A DNA stretch of 30,469 nt from CAVSIS01 sp963814875 (GCA_963814875.1 CAWFFJ010000033.1:1-30469); one strand, 5' to 3'. Positions 1 to 7,954 are shown, counted from the stretch's first letter. Made by a program: numbers and translations. Notes: generated from the letters alone by a model not told the origin.

Positions 1-148
1 TCCCGAGGTTCGGTGCCGACCTGCTCGGGCTCGAGGTTGGCAGCGCGCCGCGACCGCTCCCCTCATGCCCGCCAGGGGGAGGTCTCCCCTGAACGCATCT
101 CCCCCCGCCTGGTTCGGGCCCGACAGCAGATGTCGCGCCAGCCGTCAC
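1..148. other. Left edge, no confident gene
   Basis: No gene can be called here with confidence. One rightward frame (from base 3) stays open with G/C-rich third positions and stops at TGA 90-92, so it could be the last 29 codons of a gene entering from the left and converging on the minus-strand operon. The fragment is too short to recognise, and other frames are open too. Confidence 0.25.
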
Positions 149-178
149 AAAAAGTGGGGAGCGGGTGATCCGCTCCCC
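149..178 (-). terminator. Rho-independent terminator of the transport operon
   Basis: On the minus strand a perfect 9-bp stem (GGGGAGCGG, loop ATCAC, CCGCTCCCC) is followed by AC and then five T residues (complement of 149-153). It lies about 60 bases beyond the stop codon of the receiver-CBS gene, the last gene of the leftward operon. Stem, small loop and U-tract make this a textbook intrinsic terminator, and it marks the operon's end. Confidence 0.88.
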
Positions 179-239
179 GAGGTTGGGAAGGAGGTGCGCG
201 GGAGGATGGGCGCACCTCGAGGAAGGAGGCCGGGCAGCA

Positions 240-1136
240 TCACCCGGCCGGAGGCTCCTGTTTCCAACCCATGGCGCCGGCAATCTCCAGAATCACGTCG
301 CGCTCGGTGAGCACACCCACTAGTCGGTCTCCGTCCATGACCGGCAGCGTAATCAGCCGATGCACGACCATCAGATGCACCCCCTCCATCAGCGGCGCGT
401 CGACCTCGACGCGAATGTCCGGACCGAGCAGATCCTCGAGACGGCGCTGGCCGATGACCTTGCACTGTGCCAGGAACATGCCGGTGAAGTAGCTCGAGTA
501 GGGAGAGTCACGAAGATAGCCCGGTAGGACCAGCTTGAGCAGGTCCGAGAACCGGACCAGGCCGACGAAGGCGCCTTTCGCGTCGAATACCCGCGCCGAG
601 CGGACCCCCGGCCCCTGGCGCTCCACGGTGTTGAGGAAGGCGTCACACAGCGTCTCCACGACCTCCCGAACCGGCTGGTCGAGGAGCAGCCTGGGGTAGG
701 CGTCCGGGTCGCGCATCAGCTCGCGGATGGTCCGCTCGCGCAGCGGCCGCGGCCGGGCGCCGCGCGCAACCAGCTCGCGTACGCGCTCGGCGAGGGCGTC
801 GAGGTCAACCGGCTTTTGTAGAAAGTCCGTGATCTCGAGCGCGATCCCGGCGAGGGCGTCGTGCAGGCTGCCGTGCCCGGTCAACACGATGACAGGAAGC
901 GAGTCGTCGATACCGCGCAGGCGGCGCAGGGTCTCGATGCCGTCCATGCCGGGCATGCGCAGGTCGAGGATGACCAGGTCGGGCCGCTCGCCCTTCACCG
1001 CAACCAGCGCGGCGACACCATCGGCCGCCTCGCGGACCACCACGCCGCGCCGCGACAGGGCGCGCGAAGCGCTGCGGCGGAAGTCCTCCTCGTCGTCGAC
1101 GAGCAGCACCCGGAGGGTCTCGTGAGCGTCAGTCAT
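240..1136 (-). CDS. Response regulator: receiver domain fused to a CBS-domain pair
   Basis: 298 aa. Residues about 8-125 form a CheY-like receiver with an acidic pair in LLVDDEEDF, phospho-acceptor Asp58 in LVILDLRMPG, the Thr of LTGHG and Lys of QKPVD. Residues about 135-292 form two CBS modules (ARVFDAKGAFVGLVRFSDLL and LPVMDGDRLVGVLTERDV), a fold that in other proteins binds adenosine nucleotides or other small effectors. There is no DNA-binding or enzymatic output domain. It is the last gene of the operon; its AGGAGGT ribosome site overlaps the stop codon of the transporter gene, so the two are probably co-translated. Inference: it links phosphorylation by an operon kinase with energy or ligand status and may gate the adjacent carrier. 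Domain calls are secure; the role is a guess. Confidence 0.9.
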   Translation of the reverse strand: MTDAHETLRVLLVDDEEDFRRSASRALSRRGVVVREAADGVAALVAVKGERPDLVILDLRMPGMDGIETLRRLRGIDDSLPVIVLTGHGSLHDALAGIALEITDFLQKPVDLDALAERVRELVARGARPRPLRERTIRELMRDPDAYPRLLLDQPVREVVETLCDAFLNTVERQGPGVRSARVFDAKGAFVGLVRFSDLLKLVLPGYLRDSPYSSYFTGMFLAQCKVIGQRRLEDLLGPDIRVEVDAPLMEGVHLMVVHRLITLPVMDGDRLVGVLTERDVILEIAGAMGWKQEPPAG

Positions 1137-1145
1137 CTCAACCTC

Positions 1146-2981
1146 CTACAGGTTGGCCAGGCCCGCGAAACCGAGCACCGGCCACCACAAGACGGCGAGC
1201 GCGAGCAGGACCGCAAACGCGATCAGGACGGCGAGAACGCCCACCCTGAGGAAGTCCTTCGCCTCGAGGAACCCGGACGAGTAGACGATCGCGTTCGGCG
1301 GCGTGCCGATGATCAGCAGGTAGGCGAACGACGACGCGGCCGCCGTCACCAGGCCCATGAACGGGATCAGAACCGTCCCCGGACCGGCGACCCCGGCCAT
1401 GTTGAGGGTGATCGGACCGACCGCCGCGGCCGCCGGACCGTCCGCCATGAGCTGGGTCATGCCGGCCGTCACCGCGGCGCCGGCGCCGATCAGAGCGAGC
1501 CCGGAGCCGAGTCCGATCGACGCCAGCCCCTCGACGATCGAACGCGCCAGCCAGTAGGCGGTCCCGGTCGAGTCGAGGGTGCGCCCGAAGATGATCGCTC
1601 CTGCGTACAGCCACACCACGCCCCAGTCGACCTTCTCCTGGTAGTCACGCCAGTTGACCACTCCGGTGAGCAGATAGGCAACCGCGCCGGCGACCGCGAT
1701 CACGCCGATTCCCAACCGGATTCCGATCAGCTTCATGAGCGGGCCGCTCTCGGTGAACCACCCCGCGAGCATCACGAGAAAGATGACCACTGCGAGCACC
1801 TGCGGCCGGCTCCACCGTCCCATCCGCGAGATGTCGCGCGTGAGCGACTCGAGCGCCGGCGAGAGGTCGCGGACCTTGGGCTTGAAGCGCCAGTTCACCA
1901 GCAGCCACAGGATCGGCATCATGATGATGACGAACGGCATCCCGAAGGTGATCCACTGGGCGTAGCCGATCGAGATCCCGAACATGTCCTCGAGGTAGGT
2001 CATGATGATGACGTTTCGCGCTCCCCCCGACGGCGCACCGAAGCCGCCGATGTTGCAGGCCATCGCGATGGTGATCATCAGCATCTTGGCGAGCTCGGGG
2101 TCGTGCGGGTTCTCGTGGGTCAAGCTGTTGGAGTAGAGGATCATGGCGATTGGCAGGAAGATCGCGGCGAGCGCGTGGTCGGAGATGAATGACGCGGCGG
2201 GCGAGATCACCAGGATCAGAATGCCGGTGATCAGTCCGACGCTTGGCCGGGCCAACGTGCGGAAGAGGGCCAGGCAGATTCGCTTGTCGACTCCGGTCTT
2301 CACGAACGCCGCGGCGAACATCAGGCTGCCCATGATGAACCAGCAGGCGTCGGACCAGTACAGTGACGCGACGTCGGAGCGCGTGACGATGCCCGAGAAG
2401 ACCAGGATCAGGCCGATGCAGAACGCCACCCCGGGCAGGGGGATGGCCTCCGTGACGAAGCAGATGACGACGAACACGACCATTGCCGCGCAGACCCGGA
2501 TCTGCTTCGCGCGACGGTCTGCTCGAGCCTTCTCGGCATCCGTGAGCTGGTCGTAGCTGAGGTCGTCCAGGCGCAACTGTCGCGCCCGGATCATTACCTC
2601 GCCGACCGCCTCCGGCGCCATCCTCTCGAGGAAGGTCCGGTAGCTGCGCCAGTGCTCCGGCTCCATCGCGACACCGAGCGCCGCAAGCTGCTTCTGGGTG
2701 CGCTTGAGCGCCCCGGCCTTGGTTACGACACCCTGGCGCATCATCGCCTCAAGCGCGCGCGCCGTCTGCGCCTGCCACTGCTCAGCCTCGGTGAAGGACG
2801 CGCCGAACAGCTCGCTGCACAGGAAGGAGTCGACGGAGGCCTCGCCGGATGTGTACTCGACCGCCACGTCACGCATGCTGGACGGGATCGGCAGCATCAA
2901 GATCACGGCGAAGGCCCCGGCCGCAATCGCGAACCGCCTGTAATTGATGTACTTGTCGTAGGCAGACGCCTTTTCGGACAT
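1146..2981 (-). CDS. Divergent SLC13/DASS-type inner-membrane transporter
   Basis: 611 aa, polytopic. The helix with VTEAIPLPG, the helical hairpins and the C-terminal IGTPPNAIVYSSG match the SLC13 (divalent anion:Na+ symporter) family, usually about 470-490 aa. The extra length is a soluble, charged segment at residues about 35-160 between TM1 (about 15-33) and the first canonical helix. Both SNT signatures, which in characterised members bind Na+ and substrate carboxylate, are changed: the first aligns as SDH (FISDHALAAIFLP), the second as ADG (TQLMADGPAAAAVGP). The first-half glycine loop is also altered (GAPSGGARN). Substrate and coupling ion may therefore differ from dicarboxylate/Na+. 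It is preceded by GGAGAG, lies 28 bp after the double-receiver gene and is followed by the receiver-CBS gene. Family assignment is good; substrate unknown. Confidence 0.85.
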   Translation of the reverse strand: MSEKASAYDKYINYRRFAIAAGAFAVILMLPIPSSMRDVAVEYTSGEASVDSFLCSELFGASFTEAEQWQAQTARALEAMMRQGVVTKAGALKRTQKQLAALGVAMEPEHWRSYRTFLERMAPEAVGEVMIRARQLRLDDLSYDQLTDAEKARADRRAKQIRVCAAMVVFVVICFVTEAIPLPGVAFCIGLILVFSGIVTRSDVASLYWSDACWFIMGSLMFAAAFVKTGVDKRICLALFRTLARPSVGLITGILILVISPAASFISDHALAAIFLPIAMILYSNSLTHENPHDPELAKMLMITIAMACNIGGFGAPSGGARNVIIMTYLEDMFGISIGYAQWITFGMPFVIIMMPILWLLVNWRFKPKVRDLSPALESLTRDISRMGRWSRPQVLAVVIFLVMLAGWFTESGPLMKLIGIRLGIGVIAVAGAVAYLLTGVVNWRDYQEKVDWGVVWLYAGAIIFGRTLDSTGTAYWLARSIVEGLASIGLGSGLALIGAGAAVTAGMTQLMADGPAAAAVGPITLNMAGVAGPGTVLIPFMGLVTAAASSFAYLLIIGTPPNAIVYSSGFLEAKDFLRVGVLAVLIAFAVLLALAVLWWPVLGFAGLANL

Positions 2982-3009
2982 CGACTCTCTCCTTCCGCGG
3001 CTCGGCCGT

Positions 3010-3840
3010 CTACTCCGGCGTCCGCTCGAGCGCGCGCCGGATGACCTCTTCGCGACCCTCGCTGGCGCCCTTGCTGGTGCGCCGCGCCGCCTCCCGGATC
3101 CGCTCCGCCAGACGATCGACGTCGGGCGGCTTGGTCAGGTAGTCGGCGGCGCCGCGCCGCATCCCCTCGACCGCGATCTCCACGTCGGGATGGCCGGAGA
3201 GCAGCAACACCTCGACCTCGGGCCGCATCGCCTTGGCACGCTCGAGCACCTCAAGACCGTCCATCCCGGGCAGGCGGACGTCGAGAACGACCACATCGAT
3301 CGCCCCGCGCGCCAGCTCGAGGAGCGCCTGCTCACCGTCCGCGGCGGCGAGCACCGTGATGCCGCGACGCCCCAGGGCCGGCGCCAGGGCGGCGATCAGC
3401 TCCGGCTCGTCGTCCACGAGCAGCACCCGCAGGCGCCGTGGCGACCCGGGGAGGACCGGCGAGACGGCTGCCGCGGCGCGGATCGTGTCCGCGAGCAGCT
3501 CGACGCTGCACGGCTTGTCCAGGTACTCGAAGACGCCCCCCTTGGACATGCGAAAGGCCTGGGGAACGCTGCCGTGGCCGGTGAGCATGATCACCGGGAG
3601 CTCGGGGTACAGGCGGCAAAGGTGGTCGTAGACCTCCTCACCGCCCATCCCCGGCATCTTGACGTCGAGAACGACAACCTCGATGCCGCCCTCGGCCAGG
3701 CGCGCGAGCGCATCCGTTCCGTTCGCCGCGGTACACACCTCGACACCGCGTCGTCGGAGAGCCGGAGCGGTGGCAGCGAGGAACTCAGCCTCGTCGTCGA
3801 CCATCAAGACCGTGACCAATTGCCGCTGCGCCTCGCTCAT
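3010..3840 (-). CDS. Double-receiver response regulator (REC-REC)
   Basis: 276 aa made of two CheY-like receivers. The first (about 10-125) has acidic pair VDDEAE, Asp59 (VVVLDVKMPGMGG), LTGHG and Lys of DKP. The second (about 137-255) has VDDEPE, Asp187 (VVVLDVRLPGMDG), LSGHP and TKP. All phosphotransfer residues are present in both halves, so both can be predicted to accept phosphate. No output domain follows; the last 20 residues are charged. The start codon overlaps the stop of the upstream kinase gene as ATGA (3837-3840), which indicates translational coupling and makes that kinase the likely partner. Possible roles are a phosphate sink, a phosphorelay intermediate or a protein-interaction switch; the sequence cannot decide between them. 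Confidence 0.9.
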   Translation of the reverse strand: MSEAQRQLVTVLMVDDEAEFLAATAPALRRRGVEVCTAANGTDALARLAEGGIEVVVLDVKMPGMGGEEVYDHLCRLYPELPVIMLTGHGSVPQAFRMSKGGVFEYLDKPCSVELLADTIRAAAAVSPVLPGSPRRLRVLLVDDEPELIAALAPALGRRGITVLAAADGEQALLELARGAIDVVVLDVRLPGMDGLEVLERAKAMRPEVEVLLLSGHPDVEIAVEGMRRGAADYLTKPPDVDRLAERIREAARRTSKGASEGREEVIRRALERTPE

Positions 3841-5519
3841 GCCGCACCTCTCCTCTCCACGGCGTCGCCCGCGTCCGCAGCGGGCAGCCGCATCCGCATC
3901 GTGGTTCCACGCCCGGGGGCACTGTCAGCCTCGATCCGCCCGCCCCACGACGTGACCAGGCCGAAGCAGACTGCGAGACCGAGCCCGGTCCCCTGGCCCA
4001 CGGGCTTGGTGGTGAAAAACGGCTCGAAGATCCGCTCGAGGATCTCGGTCGTCATGCCGGGTCCGTTGTCGGCGACCTCGAGCCAAACCTCGGCCTCGAC
4101 CCGTCGCGCGCGTAGCCACACTGTCCCACCGTGGGTCATGGCCTGGACCGCGTTGGTGATCAGGTTGACAACCACCTGTTCGAGCTCGATCGGGTCGAGG
4201 ACCACCCGGGGTAGCGGGTCCTCGATCTCAAGCTGCAGGTCGACGTTGCTGACCCGGGCCTGTCGCCGCAGCAGCGCAGCGATCTCGCCGAGCCGCGGGC
4301 CGAGGTCGGTGGGTTCCAGGGTCGACTCCCGCGCCCTGCCGAACTGCAGCATCTTGCGGGTGATCGAGGCGCACCGCTCGACCTGGCGCCGAATGCGTGC
4401 GACCGACTCCACCACCTCCCCGCGGATCCCCTCCAGGCTGCCGCCCGCGGCGACCACGTCGCCGATGTTGGTCTGCTCGGCCGAGATGATCGCGAGCGGA
4501 TTGTTGATCTCGTGGGCCAGCCCGGTCGCAAGCTCGCCGACCGAAGCCAGCCGTGCCGAGCGCATGAACGCCCGCGACATCTCCTCGCGCTGGCGGTTGG
4601 CGCGGTCGATCAGCCGACACAGCAGTCGGGTCGCGACTCCGATCGAGACCACCACGAGCACGAACGCAGCGGCCGCGACCACGGCACCGATGCCGATCGC
4701 GCGCAGGACCGGGGCGCGGACCTCGTCGAGCGAGCGCTCGACCACGAGCAGCCAGCGGCGGCCGTTGATCCAGGTGGTCACCACCAGGCGCGGCCGTCCG
4801 TCGACCTCGACCTCTTGGTCCCTCACCCCGGGGTGGTCGGCCGGTACCGGCAGGACCGTCCGCTCGATCAGCGCACCGCGCGGGGGGGTGGTCTGGAAAA
4901 GACCTTCCCGGTTGACCAGGAAGGCCTCGCCGGTTCGCCCGAGGGCATCGGTCGCCACCAGGGCGTCGAGCCGCTCGGAGCTGAGCGTCGCGCGCAGGAT
5001 CCATGGCCCGTTTGCGTCGTCGGCACGGATCGCCACGATCATGTGCGGGACCTTGCGGTAGCCGAGGAAGACGTCGCTGATGTAGGAGCCGCGCGCCATC
5101 ACCTCGGCGAACCACGCCGCCTCCTTGTAGTTCCGGTCCGCGAGGTCGTACGGGCCGAGGTAGGCCAGGTGACTGCCGTCGCCGTCGATCACTCCAAGGT
5201 CGACGAAGGCACCGTCCGAGGCCCGGTCGAGGGCGGCGAACAGGGCGCGCATCTCGGGAGGTCCCACCAGGTCGCTCCGGCGGTGGGTCTCGGCGAGCAG
5301 CCGCAGCAGCTCGCGCTGGCGTTCGAGGTACGACTCGATCGAGCGCGCGTGGGACCCGACCACCTGGCGCTGCAGGTCCACGGCGCGATCCTCGAGCAGA
5401 CGCCCGAACACCACCCACGCGCCGCCGCCCATCAGCACCAGCGGTAGCAGCGAGACCACCGCCAAGGCGAGGGAAATGCGCCGTCGCAGAGGGGCGCTGG
5501 AGCGATATCGAACCGCCAC
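3837..5519 (-). CDS. Membrane sensor histidine kinase with periplasmic Cache-type sensor
   Basis: 560 aa, GTG start preceded by GGGAG, 10 bp after the porin gene. TM1 lies at about 15-38 and TM2 at about 273-298. The roughly 235-residue region between them has the look of a double-Cache (PDC) sensor (LGVIDGDGSHLAYLGPY, RNYKEAAWF). A short linker without a clear HAMP leads to the HisKA helix with His336 (GLAHEINNPLAII), then an ATPase domain with N-box NLITNAVQAM, G1 DNGPGM, F-box FEPFFTTK and G2 GTGLGLAV. It is a complete, canonical kinase. Cache domains typically sense small organic acids or amino acids, which suits a kinase encoded between a porin and a carrier. It overlaps the double-receiver gene by 4 bp. 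Ligand unknown. Confidence 0.93.
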   Translation of the reverse strand: MAVRYRSSAPLRRRISLALAVVSLLPLVLMGGGAWVVFGRLLEDRAVDLQRQVVGSHARSIESYLERQRELLRLLAETHRRSDLVGPPEMRALFAALDRASDGAFVDLGVIDGDGSHLAYLGPYDLADRNYKEAAWFAEVMARGSYISDVFLGYRKVPHMIVAIRADDANGPWILRATLSSERLDALVATDALGRTGEAFLVNREGLFQTTPPRGALIERTVLPVPADHPGVRDQEVEVDGRPRLVVTTWINGRRWLLVVERSLDEVRAPVLRAIGIGAVVAAAAFVLVVVSIGVATRLLCRLIDRANRQREEMSRAFMRSARLASVGELATGLAHEINNPLAIISAEQTNIGDVVAAGGSLEGIRGEVVESVARIRRQVERCASITRKMLQFGRARESTLEPTDLGPRLGEIAALLRRQARVSNVDLQLEIEDPLPRVVLDPIELEQVVVNLITNAVQAMTHGGTVWLRARRVEAEVWLEVADNGPGMTTEILERIFEPFFTTKPVGQGTGLGLAVCFGLVTSWGGRIEADSAPGRGTTMRMRLPAADAGDAVERRGAA

Positions 5520-5529
5520 AGTCGCTCCC

Positions 5530-7059
5530 TCAGATCCTGAAGATGAAGCGCAGGACCACGGACAGCTCGTGCTCGACCTGGCGGTTCTTCTCGGCCGGGT
5601 CGGACAGGTTGGAGTTGCCGCCCGAGACGATGCCTCCGCGGCCGTTCGCGAAGTCCGACGCCCACAGCGAGATCACGTTGAGCTGGAGGCGGAGGTTGTG
5701 GTTGGCGGTCCAGTTCACACCCAGCGTCGCCTCGTTGAGGGTCGGAGCACCCTCGAGCACCGCGGCGGTCACCGAGGTCCCCGACCCGGGCGTCGGCAGA
5801 CCCGGATCGGGAATGTCACCGGCTCCGTAACCCGGCACCCGGATGCGGTCGAAGAGCCCCTCGTCGGTCCGTGTTGTCGAAACCCGTGCGAGCAGCTCCC
5901 ACGCTCCCGCGAGCCCTGACCCAGGGGACCACGATCGCGTGGGATCGGGCTGCCGCCAGCCCCAGGTGTCGATCTTCTTGCGCTCGCCCGTGAGAAACCA
6001 GCTCCCCCACAGCGCGGCCGAACGCGCGCCGCCGGAGCGGGTCAGCACCGGCTCGTGGACCATCCGGGTCGAGCCGACCGAGTAGTCGTGCCAGACACTG
6101 ATGTCGTCCCACTCGACCTCGAGGACCTCGGCGCTCAGAGTGAACGGTCCGGACAGCCAGTGGGCCTCGAGCCCCCAGCGCGAGCGCGAGTCGATCTCTC
6201 CGGCAATGACATCGGCGACCCGACCCGTCGAACCGATGACCTGCTCGGTTCGCCAGCGCCACACTTTGGATTCGTAGTTGGCGGCGACCAGACCGCCGGT
6301 CTCGAAGCGCGTGGTCGGAACGGACTGCGGGCCCCAGGTGGCTTCGCCCGCGAGGTAGAGACCCTCGAGCGCTCCCCCGGAGCCCCTGAAGGGCTGCCAA
6401 AACAGCCGCCCGACGACGTCCTTGTGGTCGTCGATGTCGCCCTTGGTCGCGTCGACATCGACCCCGGCACCGGTGAAGGCGCCGACGGTCCAAGTCAATG
6501 ACCCGCGTCCCGGAGCACCCCAGATGACCAGGCCGCGGTCGAAAAAGGGGTAGACGGGAGCCGCGGTCGCCCGTTCAACGAAGTTGACCTGGTTGTCCAT
6601 GGTCAGCCACTCGGTCGAAAACGGCACCTTCATCTGGCCGACCCGGAGGTGGAATGCGTCACCCTCGGCGAGGTCGAGGTCCAGCCATGCGTTGCGGATG
6701 TAGGGCTCGTTCTCGAGCGCCGCCTGGACCCGCATCTCCATCCACTCGTGGAGGACGATGCGCATGTCCATCCGCGCACGACGGATGTCGAAGGAGGACG
6801 GCGACACCGAGTCGGCGAGGTGGAGCCGCATGTCGAAGTGGGCCGCGGCCGCCAGGCGGAGCTCGCTGCGCCCGTCCGGGGTTCGCCAGGTGAAGGCGTC
6901 CTTGAACACCCCTTCGAGGGGCTGGGCCTCTGTGGCCGCGATGTTTGCAGCCGTGGCCGCAGTCGGTGTCGGCGTCGCAACGGGCTGCTCCGCGACGGCC
7001 AGGTTGGAGCCGAGGGCGGCCGCAACGACCACCAGGGAGAGTCGATGGAGTCTGGTCAC
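5530..7059 (-). CDS. OprO/OprP-type outer-membrane porin
   Basis: 509 aa from a GTG at 7059 whose first bases overlap the stop of the upstream gene (GTGA) and which has GGAGG six bases upstream. An ATG-less longer reading to 7170 would enter the upstream gene and add a non-signal leader, so it is rejected. Residues 1-23 are a signal peptide (TRLHRLSLVVVAAALGSNLAVA). A Thr/Pro/Ala-rich linker is followed by alternating beta-strands typical of the phosphate-selective porin family (RRARMDMRIVLHEWMEMRVQ, LRVGQMKVPFSTEWLT, FFDRGLVIWG). The C-terminus (LSVVLRFIFRI) is strand-like. OprP-family porins are trimers for anion diffusion; some members take up other solutes. Here it probably supplies the substrate of the inner-membrane carrier encoded in the same operon. 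Confidence 0.88.
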   Translation of the reverse strand: MTRLHRLSLVVVAAALGSNLAVAEQPVATPTPTAATAANIAATEAQPLEGVFKDAFTWRTPDGRSELRLAAAAHFDMRLHLADSVSPSSFDIRRARMDMRIVLHEWMEMRVQAALENEPYIRNAWLDLDLAEGDAFHLRVGQMKVPFSTEWLTMDNQVNFVERATAAPVYPFFDRGLVIWGAPGRGSLTWTVGAFTGAGVDVDATKGDIDDHKDVVGRLFWQPFRGSGGALEGLYLAGEATWGPQSVPTTRFETGGLVAANYESKVWRWRTEQVIGSTGRVADVIAGEIDSRSRWGLEAHWLSGPFTLSAEVLEVEWDDISVWHDYSVGSTRMVHEPVLTRSGGARSAALWGSWFLTGERKKIDTWGWRQPDPTRSWSPGSGLAGAWELLARVSTTRTDEGLFDRIRVPGYGAGDIPDPGLPTPGSGTSVTAAVLEGAPTLNEATLGVNWTANHNLRLQLNVISLWASDFANGRGGIVSGGNSNLSDPAEKNRQVEHELSVVLRFIFRI

Positions 7060-7511
7060 GCTCTGCCTCCTTCGTCGGACAAAGCTCCCGGCCGCGCCGG
7101 GCGCCGATCCTCGGCGCTGAGCTCGCGGATACGGCGCTCGGCCCTGCGCTTGCGCTCGGCTGCGGCACACACGGCGGCGATCAGCTCCTCACCCGTGACC
7201 GGGTGCTGGAGGACCGCGAACACCCCGGATCGGAGGGCACGGACGGCGCCCGGGACACCAGGGGCGTCGGACAGGAGCACCACCTCGACGAGCGGGACCT
7301 CGGCCCGAAGTCGGTCGAGAGCGTCCCAGTCGTCCTCCTGCAGGCGGTCGGCATCGACCACGACGACGTCGGGCTCTGCCTCCGACCGCCAGGTGACGGG
7401 CTCCATGCCGTGACGGGCCACGAGGTCAGCCAGCGCCGACACCAGGGTCCGATCCCCCGACGCAACCGCGATCCGGTCGGTGGTGCGGGGCGGGGGCGTC
7501 GTGAGCGACAT
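7056..7511 (-). CDS. Pseudo-receiver protein, first gene of the transport operon
   Basis: 151 aa from ATG 7511; a longer reading would need TTG at 7598. The core (about 13-125) has receiver-like alternation: strand RIAVASGD, strand DVVVVDAD, VEVVLLSD, FAVLQHP. Against active receivers, the acidic pair after the first strand is reduced to SGD and the conserved Lys-Pro is His-Pro, while the central Asp (VVVVDAD) is kept. It is therefore probably a non-switching or atypical pseudo-receiver. A charged C-terminal helix (AAERKRRAERRIRELSAED) follows. Its stop overlaps the porin start (GTGA). No good ribosome site precedes ATG 7511. Possible role: an adaptor competing with the true receivers of the locus. 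Existence as a gene is likely, function unknown. Confidence 0.7.
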   Translation of the reverse strand: MSLTTPPPRTTDRIAVASGDRTLVSALADLVARHGMEPVTWRSEAEPDVVVVDADRLQEDDWDALDRLRAEVPLVEVVLLSDAPGVPGAVRALRSGVFAVLQHPVTGEELIAAVCAAAERKRRAERRIRELSAEDRRPARPGALSDEGGRA

Positions 7512-7524
7512 CGCGGGTGGCGAG

Positions 7525-7540
7525 AGCAAGCGCGGTTCCA
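7525..7540 (-). promoter_or_regulatory. Candidate sigma-54 (-24/-12) promoter of the six-gene operon
   Basis: The minus strand reads TGGAACCGCGCTTGCT. Against the consensus TGGCACG-N4-TTGCW this keeps GG and GC at the exact 10-bp spacing and differs only at the C of TGGC and the last G of ACG. An NtrC-family activator is encoded immediately upstream and paired dyads lie 90-200 bp upstream. Caveat: the predicted +1 near 7514 leaves only about three bases before ATG 7511, so the first gene would be almost leaderless, or the site is a chance match. Confidence 0.45.
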
Positions 7541-7629
7541 GCCCGGACGCGCAGCCTCGAGATGCTTCAAGTAATTCAGAGAGAGAGCTTTCCTGCAACT
7601 GCGGCCGGCACGCTCAGGGATGGAAGAGT

Positions 7630-7644
7630 GGGACAGGATGTCCC
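7630..7644. promoter_or_regulatory. Dyad 1, candidate activator (enhancer) site
   Basis: GGGACAGGATGTCCC is a perfect 6-bp inverted repeat with a 3-bp spacer. Its centre is about 123 bp upstream of the predicted sigma-54 start. A second near-copy lies 88 bp further upstream. Position and repetition fit a binding site for the dimeric Fis-type HTH of the adjacent NtrC-like protein; that link is inferred. Confidence 0.5.
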
Positions 7645-7717
7645 GGTGCACCCGGTCGAACCGAGCGCTGGAACGACAACTCCAGGCCTAGCGTCACCTG
7701 CGATCGATCGAAGCGCT

Positions 7718-7732
7718 GGGACAATCTGTCGC
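7718..7732. promoter_or_regulatory. Dyad 2, candidate activator (enhancer) site
   Basis: GGGACAATCTGTCGC repeats the plan GGGACA-N3-TGTCCC with one mismatch in the right arm. Its centre is about 211 bp upstream of the predicted start. Both left arms are identical, which argues against two unrelated chance palindromes. Confidence 0.45.
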
Positions 7733-7862
7733 ACTCAGAGCCCGTAGGGCAGAGGCCCTTGAAGGTGACTGGGACGTCAAGACATGGGCGAGGACCTTTG
7801 CCCTAAGATGTCCTCTGACGCACTGCACGTATCGTAGGCTGAGTGGGATTGTGGGGGGTGTT

Positions 7863-7878
7863 GTTTCGCGACCGAAAC
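7863..7878. repeat. Inverted repeat downstream of the NtrC-type gene
   Basis: GTTTCG-CGAC-CGAAAC is a perfect 6-bp inverted repeat with a 4-bp spacer, about 77 bp past the stop codon of the activator gene. It could form a small hairpin, but no T-tract follows on either strand, so it is a weak terminator candidate; a protein-binding site is equally possible. Confidence 0.35.
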
Positions 7879-7954
7879 GGGGCGCGTGCCGAAAGAACCC
7901 CGGGAGCGCCGGCGCAACCGGCATCGCCCTCGAATCGCTGTCCGGTACGCTCTC

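Larger units (their letters stand above)
7512..7954 (-). promoter_or_regulatory. 443-bp control region between the NtrC-type regulator and the porin operon
   Basis: This stretch has no convincing gene; open frames in it lack good starts and are lost on both sides. Reading leftwards it contains a palindrome at 7863-7878, two related dyads (7718-7732 and 7630-7644), an imperfect direct repeat AGCGCTGG-AC (7664-7674 and 7712-7722, the second touching a dyad), the 8-bp palindrome GGTGCACC (7645-7652) and a -24/-12-like element (7525-7540). The architecture of distal dyads plus a proximal -24/-12 site is that expected for a sigma-54 promoter with upstream activator sites. Confidence 0.6.

Noticed and set aside
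861..2192. 443-codon rightward open frame antisense to the transporter
   Set aside because: Shadow of the leftward gene: high G+C keeps antisense frames open; the translation is low-complexity (rich in Arg, Asp, His, Gln) and lacks any family pattern.
3190..5061. 623-codon rightward open frame across the double-receiver and kinase genes
   Set aside because: Spans two well-supported opposite genes and changes composition midway; no domain pattern.
5530..7170. Longer porin reading from 7170
   Set aside because: Would overlap the upstream gene by 38 codons and bury the signal peptide; GTG 7059 has a ribosome site and GTGA overlap.
7585..7612. Possible second sigma-54 site (TGCCGGCCGCAGTTGCA on the minus strand)
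   Set aside because: The GG and GC dinucleotides are 8 bp apart, not 10; at the correct spacing the -24 GG is CC.
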